A stretch of 64,000 bases of DNA from Ignavibacteria bacterium UBA7675 (GCA_002483085.1 DLHF01000080.1:1-64000), one strand, 5' to 3'. Positions 42,158-52,044 are shown, numbered from the stretch's first letter. The notes: generated by a model not told the origin, from the sequence alone. A program made the numbers and translations.

Positions 42158-43438
42158 CTACGGCTTTTGCCCGTACTTTACTTTATACTTTCGGTAGAGG
42201 GCTTTTTGCTTGTTATCGAGGTCGATATTCCTGCCGAGAATAAAGGCTTGTGTCACATCGTTGGTGCGCATGTCCAGGGCATCGCCGGTAGAGATAAACA
42301 GCGTGGCGTCTTTGCCCGGCTCTAGCGAGCCTACTGTAGAGTCGATGCCGAGTATCGCGGCTGCGTTCAGAGTGATAGAAGCAAGAGCCTCTTCTTTGGT
42401 AAGGCCATAAGCAGCAGCGGTTCCCGCTTCAAACGGCAGATTGCGCTGGTTCCAGTTACCAGCACCACTGATGCAGAACCTCACACCTGCCTTGTTGAGC
42501 AGAGCGGGAAGTTTATACGGCAGGTCGATATCATCGTGCGACAGGGAGGGGAGGTGATGGGTTTGCGAGATAATTACTGGTACATCAAATTGCTTCAGGA
42601 CATCGGCGACAAGCCAGGATTCATCTCCGCCGACAATAACGGGAGCAAGGCCATAGCGCTGCGAAAAGTGGATTGCTGCGATGATACCTTTGGCCTGATC
42701 GGCGTGGATGTACAATTTTTTTGTACCATTAAACAGACCGCGCATGGCTTCGAGCTTCAGATTGGATGGATTAGCGGTTGGAGTAGAGCTATATGCTTTT
42801 GCTTCTGCGAACAACTGATCGAGAGCTGCGAGCTCCTGCCCGATGCGTTTGCGGCTTTTTTCTGCTTCATCACCCTGGCTTGGCATCATTGAGGGCCAAT
42901 TGAGATGCAGTCCATCGTCGGCTTTATACATAGCATCTTCCCAATTCCATCCATCGAGCTGCACAACAGCAGAGGAGCCGGAGATAAGGCCTCCGACTGG
43001 TGTAATTTGCGAGAGCAAAACACCATTGCTGCGAACGGTAGGAAGGATTTGCGAATCGGTATTATATGCGATAAGAGCGCGTACATGAGGCGAGATTGTG
43101 CCAACCTCTGCGTAGTCGTTGGTGGCGCGAACGGCGCCGATTTCCGAAAGGCCGAGAGTTGTATTGGCGCATATAAAGCCGGGGTACACGTGTTTGCCCG
43201 CAGCGTCGATGATATCCGCGCGCGAGTTGTCGAATCTGGCAGTAGAAGCATCGCCAACGGCTGTAATCTTGCCATTTTCAAAGGCGACAAAACCATTTTC
43301 TATTACCTGGCCTGTACCTGTGTGCACTGTGCCGCCGAGCACAACCACGGGTCGTGTTTGCGGTACAGAAGGCGTTTGTGATAGGCTGTCGGTTGTGCAG
43401 CAAAGAGTGCACAGGAGGAGTAAGAGAATGTACTGCAT
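42158..43438 (-). CDS. Exported amidohydrolase-family protein
   Basis: 426 residues from the ATG at 43438, which places a signal peptide (MQYILLLLLCTLCCTTDSLSQ) first. The longer frame from 43528 has no such logic. The composite-domain start VVLGGTVHTGTGQVIENGFVAFENGKI leads to DAAGKHVYPGFICANTTLGLSEIG. The imidazolonepropionase-like C-part has YGLTKEEALASITLNAAAILGIDSTVGSLEPGKDATLFIS. The usual metal-binding HxH after the first strand is absent (FICANTTLG), so catalysis by the classical mechanism is doubtful. It shares this feature, its export and its neighbourhood with the larger amidohydrolase at 47-50 kb. Confidence 0.82.
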   Translation of the reverse strand: MQYILLLLLCTLCCTTDSLSQTPSVPQTRPVVVLGGTVHTGTGQVIENGFVAFENGKITAVGDASTARFDNSRADIIDAAGKHVYPGFICANTTLGLSEIGAVRATNDYAEVGTISPHVRALIAYNTDSQILPTVRSNGVLLSQITPVGGLISGSSAVVQLDGWNWEDAMYKADDGLHLNWPSMMPSQGDEAEKSRKRIGQELAALDQLFAEAKAYSSTPTANPSNLKLEAMRGLFNGTKKLYIHADQAKGIIAAIHFSQRYGLAPVIVGGDESWLVADVLKQFDVPVIISQTHHLPSLSHDDIDLPYKLPALLNKAGVRFCISGAGNWNQRNLPFEAGTAAAYGLTKEEALASITLNAAAILGIDSTVGSLEPGKDATLFISTGDALDMRTNDVTQAFILGRNIDLDNKQKALYRKYKVKYGQKP

Positions 43439-43564
43439 ATGTCGGGAGAAAATATTAGCTCCACCGCGAAATTGTAAACGGCTGGTCGGCGATGCGCGCC
43501 AGCCGCTTTTGAAGCGCAAGTATAGCACTGCTACTAATGGAATGCAAGCGTTACCATTGTTTTG

Positions 43565-46477
43565 TTATTGCTGTACAAGGAGTGTTGCCACTGCTATGTC
43601 GGTACCGGCTCGCATGATAACGCTGTACAGTCCCGGGGCAAGCTCTGTTGTTTCGATGAGAAATACCTGTACTTCGCCAGCGATTGCAGGGAACTGGTGG
43701 TACCATACGCGCTGGCCTTGTAGCGAGTAGACGCTCATATCGCCATTGCAATCGGAAGCCGAAGACATTTGCACTTTTGCATAGCCGGTGGCGGGATTTG
43801 GCGAAATAGCCAATACCGTGGGGGTAGTAAATGCCATATCGCGCTGGCCCACGCCACAACCCCGGATTGCCAAGGCGCCGTCTTGCGTTTGCACGTCTAC
43901 GCACTGTTGTTGGGACACGTTCTGCACAGCCAGAGCCGTGGACGGCAGTGAGCCCATGAGGATGTCGCCTGTGAGCCGGGCATAGACCTGCGGTGCTGTC
44001 GATACATTAATATTTGACAGTACAATAGTGATCTCGCCCTGCGCTCCTGTGGTTTGTTCGCTCATACTGGCATTGCTTATGCCGGTAGGACGAAGGCTGA
44101 ACGCGTCGAAAGCTACAGTGAGCGCAAGCGATTGCAGGGCGATGGGCTCGGATGCTGAAAGCACGATAGGGAACTGGATATCTGTGCTGCCGACATCAGC
44201 CGAAACAGTGGGCATCGACACCGTGACTATTGGCGGTATGCGTACTTCCACTGTTACTGCGGCTGTGGTTGTACAGCCGAGTTCGTTGGTAGCAAGCACT
44301 GTATAGCGGGTTGTTGTCTGCGGCGCAACTACCGGGCTGGTATCTGTCGGATCCATCGGCGTAGTATCTGCAAACCACTGGTACGACAGTGCGCCTGTGG
44401 CCAGGAGCTGCACGCTATCGCCCCGGCAGATTGATGTATCGGGAATAATACTGACAGTCCGGATGTCCGCATGAGCAATGCGAATAGTATCGGTAGCAAG
44501 GCAATTGCCATCGCGGACTACCACCCAATACATGCCCGGAGATACAATATGTATAGATTGCGTTGTTTCGCCAGTCGACCACAGGTATGTAGCCGATGAC
44601 GTTTGCTGCCCGGGGTCGAGCGTAAGAATTTCTTTTTCGCATACTATTGTGTCTTTTCCGAGTTCGGCCTGAGGCTGTTGCACCACAGCGACGGTTATCT
44701 CTTTCTGCTTTGTACAGCCGTAGATATCTGTTGCTGTTACGGTGTAGGTTGTCGTTGCATCAGGCCGTGCAAGCGGGGCGGAACTTGTCGGGTCATCGAG
44801 TCCTTTTGCGGGATTCCATTGATACGTCGCTCCTCCTTCCACAGAAAGGCGCACCTCTGAACCACTGCATATAGTTGTATCTGATACTCCTGTAAGCTGC
44901 CAGTCGGGGGCGGGCAATACAACGACGGTATCGGCAATTGTGCACAGCTTATCGGACACACGCACCCAGTACAGGCCGGGGCTATCAATACTGATCTGAG
45001 GCGTTACTTCGCCAGTCGACCACTCATACTGTATGTACTCTGGACTTCCCGCCCGGAGGAACATCGTCGTTCCGGGGCACAGGACTGTGTCGCTCGGGAT
45101 AGGCGGCGCTGGTACTGTGTGGATGACTACTTCGCGCTCTACTATATCTACGGTACTGCCGCGCCACGTAGTAAGCCGTACTGTGTACGAGCCCGGTGCG
45201 GAATACACATGCGATGGGGCAAGAGCACTTGATGTATTGTTGGCAACAGTAATCGGGTCGCCAAAATCCCACCATACGCTTGTAATTCCCTCTGCATCGG
45301 GTATCAGAAAGGAGGTGTTATCGCCGGGGCACGCATTGCGATAGACGAACTTCATATGTAGAAATCCATTGTAGAAAAGCGGTAGGCCAAGAGTGCTTGT
45401 GGCGCCTTCGAGAAATACTTCTTGCGGTTTGAAATCGCATAAAATGCCGGGCTCATTAGGGCGTTCGATAACATCGAGATAGCTGCGGCCCATACGTGTG
45501 GAGTAGATGCGTCCATCGGGGCCAAGCTGGAGCGATCCCACGGGTATCGACGGACTCCCGGTAGCAACAACAACTGCCTTGTCCATAATATCGGCGGCGT
45601 TGCCCAGAGCCAGATCAAACTGGTGCATCGAACCCGAGCTCTGCACGCTACCGTAGAGTTTTGTGCCATCGGGCGAGAACTCAACGCCGTAGCAGCCTGT
45701 GTAATCGGGAGAAGACAGTTGGAGAGGTGGCGTGGTTGCAGAGACACGGCCAGAAGACGCATCGAAATCAAGTACCTCGAAGATACCTGCTTCATAGAGC
45801 GCCAGAGCAATGCGCTTGCCGTCGAGCGATACTTTCATTGCGCCAAGACTATTGAGATTTGTTGTGGTTTGCAAATGTGGAGTTCCTGTTCTGCTTACTA
45901 CCGGCGTGCGCTGTATTCCGCTGTTCGTAATAATGAATGCGTAAAACACATCGTCGTTCCAGCCATGCACTATCAGCCAGAAATCGGTTCTATTGCTGTG
46001 GCGCACTAAAGCCATCTTTTCTACCACTGATGGCAACAGCGGTTCGTTCTTTGTCGTAATCTGGCCAAGCCCGCCATTTCTGGTCATATTGACAATATGG
46101 TATTGCAATCCATCGAACTGGCCTTCGCTATCCACGGTAAAAATATAATAGTGGAAAGGATCGCCGGGTTGCGGAAGAATAATTGCCGACTGTGTAGAGG
46201 AGGGATCGCCGAGGAGGCCGGAGCCGTCCATGACCTGGTGCTCGCTGTTCCAGACTGTAGAGCCATTGGTATAAAACAGCAATTTGCCGGAGGAGTTGCT
46301 GATAACTGCACATCCTTCTGCTGTCCGCATTGCGCTGTTTGTGCGAATGGTAGGAGTTGGACCTATAAAGTCCATGCCTGCATTATTGCCAAAGTACCAC
46401 ACCGACGCTTCTTTCTGGGCAAATGCAGTGCACAGCGGCAGCAGAAGCAGTATGGCAGTAAGTATATATCGTTGCAT
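43565..46477 (-). CDS. Secreted PKD-domain propeller protein with T9SS sorting domain
   Basis: 970 residues from the ATG at 46477; another ATG five codons earlier (46492) is equally possible. A signal peptide ends near TAFAQ. The first ~360 residues form a WD40/YVTN-like propeller (WYFGNNAGMDF, KLLFYTNGSTVWNSEHQVMDG, LDGKRIALALYEAG, FSPDGTKLYGSVQSSG). A PKD domain (VWWDFGDPITVANN...YSAPGSYTVRLT) and several Ig/PKD-like modules follow, with the repeated YEWSTGEVTPQISI / YLWSTGETTQSIHI pattern. The T9SS sorting domain (ISPNPATGYAKVQM...LAPGLYSVIM) closes it. The function is probably surface binding; the ligand is unknown. Confidence 0.86.
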   Translation of the reverse strand: MQRYILTAILLLLPLCTAFAQKEASVWYFGNNAGMDFIGPTPTIRTNSAMRTAEGCAVISNSSGKLLFYTNGSTVWNSEHQVMDGSGLLGDPSSTQSAIILPQPGDPFHYYIFTVDSEGQFDGLQYHIVNMTRNGGLGQITTKNEPLLPSVVEKMALVRHSNRTDFWLIVHGWNDDVFYAFIITNSGIQRTPVVSRTGTPHLQTTTNLNSLGAMKVSLDGKRIALALYEAGIFEVLDFDASSGRVSATTPPLQLSSPDYTGCYGVEFSPDGTKLYGSVQSSGSMHQFDLALGNAADIMDKAVVVATGSPSIPVGSLQLGPDGRIYSTRMGRSYLDVIERPNEPGILCDFKPQEVFLEGATSTLGLPLFYNGFLHMKFVYRNACPGDNTSFLIPDAEGITSVWWDFGDPITVANNTSSALAPSHVYSAPGSYTVRLTTWRGSTVDIVEREVVIHTVPAPPIPSDTVLCPGTTMFLRAGSPEYIQYEWSTGEVTPQISIDSPGLYWVRVSDKLCTIADTVVVLPAPDWQLTGVSDTTICSGSEVRLSVEGGATYQWNPAKGLDDPTSSAPLARPDATTTYTVTATDIYGCTKQKEITVAVVQQPQAELGKDTIVCEKEILTLDPGQQTSSATYLWSTGETTQSIHIVSPGMYWVVVRDGNCLATDTIRIAHADIRTVSIIPDTSICRGDSVQLLATGALSYQWFADTTPMDPTDTSPVVAPQTTTRYTVLATNELGCTTTAAVTVEVRIPPIVTVSMPTVSADVGSTDIQFPIVLSASEPIALQSLALTVAFDAFSLRPTGISNASMSEQTTGAQGEITIVLSNINVSTAPQVYARLTGDILMGSLPSTALAVQNVSQQQCVDVQTQDGALAIRGCGVGQRDMAFTTPTVLAISPNPATGYAKVQMSSASDCNGDMSVYSLQGQRVWYHQFPAIAGEVQVFLIETTELAPGLYSVIMRAGTDIAVATLLVQQ

Positions 46478-46588
46478 AGAAAAGTGAAGCATAAGCCTTG
46501 GCTATAAAATATTGCACACTGGCTCGTGAACATTATCTACAACTGTTCCTTCGGCCTTGTTGTGTGTGTGCAAGTAGCCGTGGGAGAG

Positions 46589-46926
46589 TTAACGCAGCAG
46601 CTCGATATGATGCTCTACAGCGCGGGCGAGGCCGCCATAGACTCCGGGCTCGCCAATGACTAACGAGCGCCAGGCTTCATACATCTGTCGTGCAGCCCGT
46701 TCCCATGGCATCTGGCCTTCGCCTGTGCCGAGACCGGGACACAAAATACGGTTGATAGCACTGGGAGGACGGCTGTGCTATTGGCTGGGCTTACGATTGC
46801 ATCGGCTGTTTCGCGCAGAATATCGCCCTGCGAGATCGTTACGTTTTCAACGTGCTCAAAGTATTCCTGCCAAGCATAGAGCATACCTGTGCGATATGCC
46901 CGCAGATGAATGTGCGGAATATTCAT
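46589..46926 (-). pseudogene. Macro-domain protein, internally deleted and frameshifted
   Basis: From the ATG at 46926 the frame reads MNIPHIHLRAYRTGMLYAWQ, with later VTISQGDILRETADAIVSPANS. This is the start of an ADP-ribose-binding macro domain. The middle of the domain (about 80-90 residues expected) is then missing. The end of the domain appears in another frame as CPGLGTGEGQMPWERAARQM followed by YEAWRSLVIGEPGVYGGLARAVEHHIELLR and a stop at 46589. One event, an out-of-frame internal deletion, explains both. The product would not fold as a macro domain. It sits between the PKD-T9SS gene and a repeat element. Confidence 0.75.
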
Positions 46927-47032
46927 AGGAGTGCAACCTACAATATTTACATGTTGTGGTCAAGGCACGATGCAAAGATGATAATCAGCTACAACTGAAT
47001 GTGCACGCTGTTTGGCTGTATTTTCTGATAAA

Positions 47033-47242
47033 AGCGTTCGATGTGGCCTCGTGGCTCGTTGGAGTTATCATAAGCTCGTCCACGCACCGTTCCTACGGTG
47101 ACAAATGCGAACGCCGTTCTGTAGCATGTCATTCCGCCTTTCTCGCTGTTCTCGGCAACTGGCGGAGGGGCTTGTACAAGCGAAAAGCGGAGTTGCGACC
47201 GGCGACAGCGACGCGCCGGGCGCCGCAACGACGCCCGTGCCC
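47033..47242 (+). repeat. Interspersed intergenic repeat, copy 9 (near-complete)
   Basis: Left end AAGCGTTCGATG, then CCTCGTGGCTCG, TTATCATAAGCTCGTCC and the inner hairpin CACCGTTCCTACGGTG (47085-47100, six-base-pair stem). A variable part follows, then the right core GCGACCGGCGACAGCGAC from 47195, ending ACGACGCCCGTGCC at 47242. It lies in the 365-bp gap between the macro pseudogene and the large amidohydrolase; I see nothing else there. Confidence 0.75.
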
Positions 47243-47291
47243 AAAGCCTCTGCGTATTGAAAAACGATGTTAGACAACGCTGTTGTGTGCG

Positions 47292-50273
47292 CTATTCATT
47301 GCCGATATCGTCGCAATGATAATGATGCTCTTCGTGTTTTGTGGGTTTCTGTGTTTTTGCGCCGCCGCGTTTGGCTTCGGCCATTTTGCGGAGAAGGCGC
47401 TCGCGCTCGCGTGCGATGTCTGCGCGTTTTTCAAGATCGGTAGCGCGGTCGTAGTAGCGAATGCCATCCACATATGTTTGCTCGGCTACGGCGTACACCG
47501 AGAGCGGATGCTCGTTCCACACAACAACATCGGCGTCTTTGCCTACGTTGATGCTGCCTGTGCGGTTATCGATGTGCAGCAGCTTGGCGGGGTTGAGGGT
47601 GACAAATTTCAGCGCTTCTTCTTCGGACACTCCGCCGTACTTTACTGCCTTGGCAGCTTCTTGGTTCAGCCTGCGCGCCATCTCCGGGTCGTCGGAGTTG
47701 TAGGCGGTGACAATGCCCATGTCGTGCAGGATTGCGCCGTTGTAGGGAATTGCGTCGATCACTTCGTATTTGTAGGCCCACCAGTCTGAAAAGCTCGATG
47801 CTCCGGCGCCATGCGCTTTCATTTTGTCGGCCACCTTATAGCCTTCCAGAATATGCGTAAAGGTGTTTACCTTAAATTCAAACTGCTCGGCTACGCGCAT
47901 CAGCATGGTGATTTCCGACTGCACGTAGGAATGGCATGTAATAAATCGTTTGCTGTTGAGAATTTCTACTAAAGCATCGAGCTCCAGATCGCGCCGGGGC
48001 GATTCGCCTCGCTTGATAGCGCGTTCGTACTCCTGTGCGCGTGTAAATCCGTCGATGTACACTTGCTCTACGCCCATGCGGGTCTGTGGGAAGCGCACGA
48101 CGTTTTTATCGCCCCAGTTGGATTGCTTTACATTTTCGCCGAGGGCAAATTTTATAAAGCCATCTGCTCCTTCAAATTTCAGTGCTTCAGGAGCCACACC
48201 CCAGCGCAGTTTGATAAGCTGTGTCTGCCCGCCTACGGGATTGGCCGAACCGTGTAGCAGGTGCGAGGTGGTGACGCCACCCGCGAGCTGGCGGTAGATG
48301 TTCACGTCGTCGCTGTTGAGCACATCGCCGATGCGCACTTCGGCTGTGATTGCCTGCGTCCATTCGTTGACGCCCTGGCTGATAGCTATGTGCGAGTGTT
48401 CGTCGATAATGCCGGGTGTGATATGCTTGCCAGTTGCGTCCACCACCGTAGCTCCGCTCGCATTGAGGTTTGTGCCTACCGCAGCAATCTTTCCTTTGTC
48501 GATAAGGACATCTGTTTCTTTGAGCACGCCGCTGGCCTCGCATGTCCACACTGTTGCGTTTTTCAGCAGCACTTTTTCCTGCACAGGCAGTTTTTCCCAG
48601 CCGTACTCTACGTTGGGGTAGGTAAGCGTGCCGAGCACATCAGGTTGCATCACAGAATCCTTCCGTACTTTTGCGCTGAAGGGGGCTGAAAGGCGGGCTG
48701 TCCACGATATCCATCGCCCATCGGAGTGCTGGCCTCGGCCCGACCATGTTGTGCCCTCTATCCAGCCGCTCAGTCGCACGCTGTTGGAGGTCGGAAGTGT
48801 GTCGGTAGCAAAGCGCATAGTAATCGCATCATCGGTGCGGGAAAGAGCTGCATCCAGCGAGTCTTTGCCGCGTACTATTCGGGTTCTTACGGATTCAGGA
48901 GCGCCGTCGAGGATCAGCGTCATGCGCTCCGAACCGTCGATAGTCATATCGTACACACCGCGTAAGTCGGCAAGTGCACCGGCAGCCGTGCGATAGCGCC
49001 TACCGTCTACCCAGTTCTCGTACACCACAGTGCCAGCGTCGAACACATCGCCGGATGTAACAATGAAGTTGGCAATTCTGCCGGGTTCGAGTGTGCCTAT
49101 TTTGTCGGCGAGGCCGATCATCGCTGCAGGCTGGCGGGTAAGCGCTTCGAGCGCTGTGCGTTTGCTCAGGCCGCGCTGCACTGCAAGCCGGATATTAGCT
49201 AGAAATTCTTTCTTATCTTTTAAGAGGGCAGGTGTCAGGGCAAAGACAATTCCTGCTTGTTCTAACATTGCAGGGTTGGAGGGAGCGAGCTCCCAGTGTT
49301 TCAGTGTTGCAAGCGAGATATTGCGCGCATCGAAAGGGTCTTCGACGTCGAATGGTATGGGGAAATTGACGGGGATAATAAAGCGAGCACCTGTTGCCTT
49401 GAGCTCTGCTACGCGCTGGTACTCGTCGCCGCTGCCTCGGATGATGTATTGAACGCCAAATTCATCGCCTACTTTGTCGGCGCGCAGTGCGGAAAATTTA
49501 TCTTTTACTTCAAAGATTTGCGGGAGCGACTGCCGTGCATTCCACGCTTCGAGCGTAAGGTTGTACTCGTGGTGCCCGGCGTTGCGGTACCATGCCGCGT
49601 CTAAATAGGTCTGGCGCAGAAGTGCAATCGAGCCCATAAGCGAGCCGGGGTAGTCCTGCGTGGACGTGCCCTTGTCGAATGAATAATGGGCTGCTGCTCT
49701 GTCGCGTACTAATAGTTCGTTCTCGCGCTGGTCGCCCAGCAACACAAATGCCGACGTGCCGCGAGCGATGCCGTCGTGCTTGTGGGTAAGCACAGCGCCA
49801 AAGCCAAGAGCGCGCAGTTCGGCGGCCTTGTCGCTGCTGGCTGTAAACAGTGTATAGGAGTCAACTTCGGGGTTGAGCGCCTGATTCCAGCCGTGAGCGC
49901 CCTTTTTCTTTGTGTCCATCTGCGGACCGCCTTCGCCTTCTTCCTCTTCATCGCCCGCTGCTTTTTTCTGTTTTGTTTCCGGTAGGCCGTACTCGCTATC
50001 GAGGTCGATAAATGCGGGATACACCCACTTGCCGCCCATGTCGTACCGCACTGCACCCGCCGGTATTGATACCGCGCTGCCCGCCGCTACGATCACTCCC
50101 TTTCGCACGACTAATGTTGCATTGGAGACGATTGTGCCGGGGCTGGCAACCAGCGTTACATTGGTAATAGCATACAGCTCTGCACGTTCGTCGCGCACGC
50201 CATTAGTAGGAAAAGTTTCCTGAGCAAAAAGAGTTGGCGCGCACGCCAGCAGGAAGATGAGGACGTATTTCAT
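47292..50273 (-). CDS. Exported tandem amidohydrolase-family protein
   Basis: 993 residues. The signal peptide is MKYVLIFLLACAPTLFAQ. The first amidohydrolase-like half covers ~30-430 (AITNVTLVASPGTIVSNATL..., LEPGRIANFIVTSGD). A linker beta-domain spans ~430-600 (MTIDGSERMTLILDG, GTWSGRGQHSD-like). The second half covers ~600-950 (LLKNATVWTCEASGVLKETDVLIDKGKIAAVG, KHITPGIIDEHSHIAISQG with metal-binding HSH, NTFTHILEGYKVADK, VTAYNSDDPEMARRLNQEAAKA, NPAKLLHIDNRTGSINVGKDADVVVWN). Only the second half has a clear metal site, so it is probably the catalytic one. The tail is basic then His-rich (HEEHHYHCDD). The substrate is unknown. Confidence 0.88.
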   Translation of the reverse strand: MKYVLIFLLACAPTLFAQETFPTNGVRDERAELYAITNVTLVASPGTIVSNATLVVRKGVIVAAGSAVSIPAGAVRYDMGGKWVYPAFIDLDSEYGLPETKQKKAAGDEEEEGEGGPQMDTKKKGAHGWNQALNPEVDSYTLFTASSDKAAELRALGFGAVLTHKHDGIARGTSAFVLLGDQRENELLVRDRAAAHYSFDKGTSTQDYPGSLMGSIALLRQTYLDAAWYRNAGHHEYNLTLEAWNARQSLPQIFEVKDKFSALRADKVGDEFGVQYIIRGSGDEYQRVAELKATGARFIIPVNFPIPFDVEDPFDARNISLATLKHWELAPSNPAMLEQAGIVFALTPALLKDKKEFLANIRLAVQRGLSKRTALEALTRQPAAMIGLADKIGTLEPGRIANFIVTSGDVFDAGTVVYENWVDGRRYRTAAGALADLRGVYDMTIDGSERMTLILDGAPESVRTRIVRGKDSLDAALSRTDDAITMRFATDTLPTSNSVRLSGWIEGTTWSGRGQHSDGRWISWTARLSAPFSAKVRKDSVMQPDVLGTLTYPNVEYGWEKLPVQEKVLLKNATVWTCEASGVLKETDVLIDKGKIAAVGTNLNASGATVVDATGKHITPGIIDEHSHIAISQGVNEWTQAITAEVRIGDVLNSDDVNIYRQLAGGVTTSHLLHGSANPVGGQTQLIKLRWGVAPEALKFEGADGFIKFALGENVKQSNWGDKNVVRFPQTRMGVEQVYIDGFTRAQEYERAIKRGESPRRDLELDALVEILNSKRFITCHSYVQSEITMLMRVAEQFEFKVNTFTHILEGYKVADKMKAHGAGASSFSDWWAYKYEVIDAIPYNGAILHDMGIVTAYNSDDPEMARRLNQEAAKAVKYGGVSEEEALKFVTLNPAKLLHIDNRTGSINVGKDADVVVWNEHPLSVYAVAEQTYVDGIRYYDRATDLEKRADIARERERLLRKMAEAKRGGAKTQKPTKHEEHHYHCDDIGNE

Positions 50274-50346
50274 AGCCGTAGAACAGGTACAGGTTTCATG
50301 AAGTTGGATAAGTTACACACGAAGGGGAAAAGAACCAAAAAGGGGG

Positions 50347-50548
50347 CGCTTCGGTCTCCGGCCCCGTGTTTTCTCTCCGCACCGCGCAGCACATCCGCCG
50401 CGCCGTTGTGCGGCCTTCATCGCAGTGGTGTTGCGGTTGGTCGTCCGGTCGTATTCTCTCTTCGTGGCGGCTTCCGGTTGGACAGCGGACAGCCGGGCTT
50501 GCGACCGGTGACAGCGACCGAGCACGTGAGCAGCGACGCCCGTGCCAC
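50347..50548 (+). repeat. Interspersed intergenic repeat, copy 10 (complete)
   Basis: Left end GCGCTTCGGTCTCCGGCC, head CGCACCGCGCAGCACATCCG at about 50378-50397, a variable interior, then the right core 50501-50548, which ends CAGCGACGCCCGTGCCAC. Length ~202 bp. It fills most of the 321-bp gap between the amidohydrolase start and the LD-carboxypeptidase stop. With the 12.5, 35.1 and 57.3 kb copies it defines the two ends. Confidence 0.8.
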
Positions 50549-50594
50549 CTATTTTTTCACGACAACGTTTCTGTGCCGACCTGCACGGCAATTG

Positions 50595-51536
50595 CTATTC
50601 TGTACCTGCTTCTAATAGTTCCAATGTACCTTTGCTGCCGTCGATACGCGCCATTGCACCAAAAGGCAGCGTGAGTTTCTTTGCTTGGTGCCCGTACAAG
50701 AGATTGCCGAGCGCGGGCAGGCCGAGCCGCTCTACATATTCTTGAATTACTGTGGAAACAGGCGGTTGTGGCGTGGCTGATCGGTCGGTGGGGATGCCAG
50801 TGAACTGCCCGAAAGCAATGCCACCAGCTTTTGCGAACACTCCTGCATTTTCCATTTGTGAAAGCAAGCGGTCTATTTTGTACGGTTCCTCGCCGATGTC
50901 TTCTATCAGATAGAGCGCTTTGCGTTCGGCGGGGGCAAACGGCGTGCCGCACAGAGACGCGAACAGCGAAAGATTACCGCACAGCAGGCGTCCGCGAGCC
51001 GCGCCCGTGCGCAGAGTAACAATTTCCTCGGGTTGTGCTATAACGCCAGCAGGCTGGGTGGACGTAAGTATATTCCAGAACGATTCCTCGGCGTAGGCGT
51101 CGAATTCATCGCGCATGTCTACCGATGGCATTGCGCCGGAGAATGTAACAAGCCCTGTCTTGCGAAATATAGCCGATTGCAAGGCTGTGAGATCGGAGAA
51201 GCCTACAAAAATTTTCGGATTGGCGGCGATCAGGTCGTAGTTGAGCCGTTGGAGAATCCGCGAGGTGCCATAGCCACCGCGAGCGCAGAAGATGGCGTGG
51301 ATTTTGGGATCGGCAAACATCGATTCTATGTCCTCTATGCGCTCGTCGTCGGTGCCTGCCAGGTAGCCGTTATAGCGCCGGAGCGCGTGCTTGCCGAGCT
51401 TCACGCGATAGCCTATCGATTCCAAATACCGCACCCCTCGGTGCAGATATTCGTCGTTGCGCTGCGGGGAAGCAGGAGAAATAACACCAATAGTAGCGCG
51501 GCGTTTGAGGGGGGGAGGTTTACGTACAGTTCGCAT
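50595..51536 (-). CDS. LD-carboxypeptidase (S66 family, LdcA-like)
   Basis: 313 residues without signal peptide. S66 motifs are ATIGVISPASP at the start, AIFCARGGYGTSRIL, FVGFSDLTAL (nucleophile Ser in GFSD), LYLIEDIGEEPYKIDRLL (Glu) and LPALGNLLYGHQAKKLTLPFG (His). These supply the Ser-Glu-His triad of muramoyltetrapeptide carboxypeptidases, which trim the terminal D-Ala from recycled cytoplasmic murein tetrapeptides. Some S66 members act on other substrates. It is followed by repeat copy 10 and preceded by a two-gene block of small membrane proteins on the same strand. Confidence 0.88.
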   Translation of the reverse strand: MRTVRKPPPLKRRATIGVISPASPQRNDEYLHRGVRYLESIGYRVKLGKHALRRYNGYLAGTDDERIEDIESMFADPKIHAIFCARGGYGTSRILQRLNYDLIAANPKIFVGFSDLTALQSAIFRKTGLVTFSGAMPSVDMRDEFDAYAEESFWNILTSTQPAGVIAQPEEIVTLRTGAARGRLLCGNLSLFASLCGTPFAPAERKALYLIEDIGEEPYKIDRLLSQMENAGVFAKAGGIAFGQFTGIPTDRSATPQPPVSTVIQEYVERLGLPALGNLLYGHQAKKLTLPFGAMARIDGSKGTLELLEAGTE

Positions 51537-51593
51537 AGAATTGGCATGAGCTGTCGTTTCGGGCGTTCTGCCAGCAGGTGCCGCGAAACGGTA

Positions 51594-52040
51594 TTACGAG
51601 GAAAAGGGGGAATTGTCTGAAGAATCGCTGTCGAATCGCGCGAGGTTGCCCCGCAGCACTGTTCTATAAGTGTACACAAGAAAGGACAGGCAAAGCAAGA
51701 GCACTGCCGAGCCGCCCACAGTGCGGCGAAGAGCCTCACTCCACATATCGCTCCAGACGAACAGCGCTGCAAACAGCACCAGAGCGATGCCCGGCAGCCA
51801 GAGAAGAATCTTACCTGCGGTTTCTATGCGCTTTCGCAGTGCGAACCGCTTTGGCATGGCTCCTTCTCCTGCTTCGGTTATTACCTGTTGAAGATCGGCG
51901 CTGCTGTAGCCTCGTGTGCGTAGTTCGTCCTTGCAGGCTTCCACGTAGTCGAACGGATAACCATAGCGCTCCCGGTAGATGACGACATTCACAAGGCGTT
52001 CATCGGAGTAGGAGCGCAGTTTACGCAGCGAAAACCGCAC
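51594..52040 (-). CDS. Small membrane protein of unknown function
   Basis: 148 residues. A hydrophilic N-half (residues 1-70, SYSDERLVNVVIYRERYGYPFDYVEACKDELRTRG) is followed by two transmembrane segments at ~75-94 (ILLWLPGIALVLFAALFV) and ~108-127 (VGGSAVLLLCLSFLVYTY). The tail is short and Ser/Asp-rich. I do not recognise the family. It starts 4 bp after the stop of the 55-residue membrane protein gene, so the two are almost certainly translated together. The operon may extend from hflX upstream. Confidence 0.7.
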   Translation of the reverse strand: MRFSLRKLRSYSDERLVNVVIYRERYGYPFDYVEACKDELRTRGYSSADLQQVITEAGEGAMPKRFALRKRIETAGKILLWLPGIALVLFAALFVWSDMWSEALRRTVGGSAVLLLCLSFLVYTYRTVLRGNLARFDSDSSDNSPFSS

Positions 52041-52044
52041 GAGA

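Noticed and set aside
42030..50545. Peptides such as RPVTATEHVSSDARAT recurring in several short frames
   Set aside because: They are translations of the repeated DNA core in different gaps, not related proteins.
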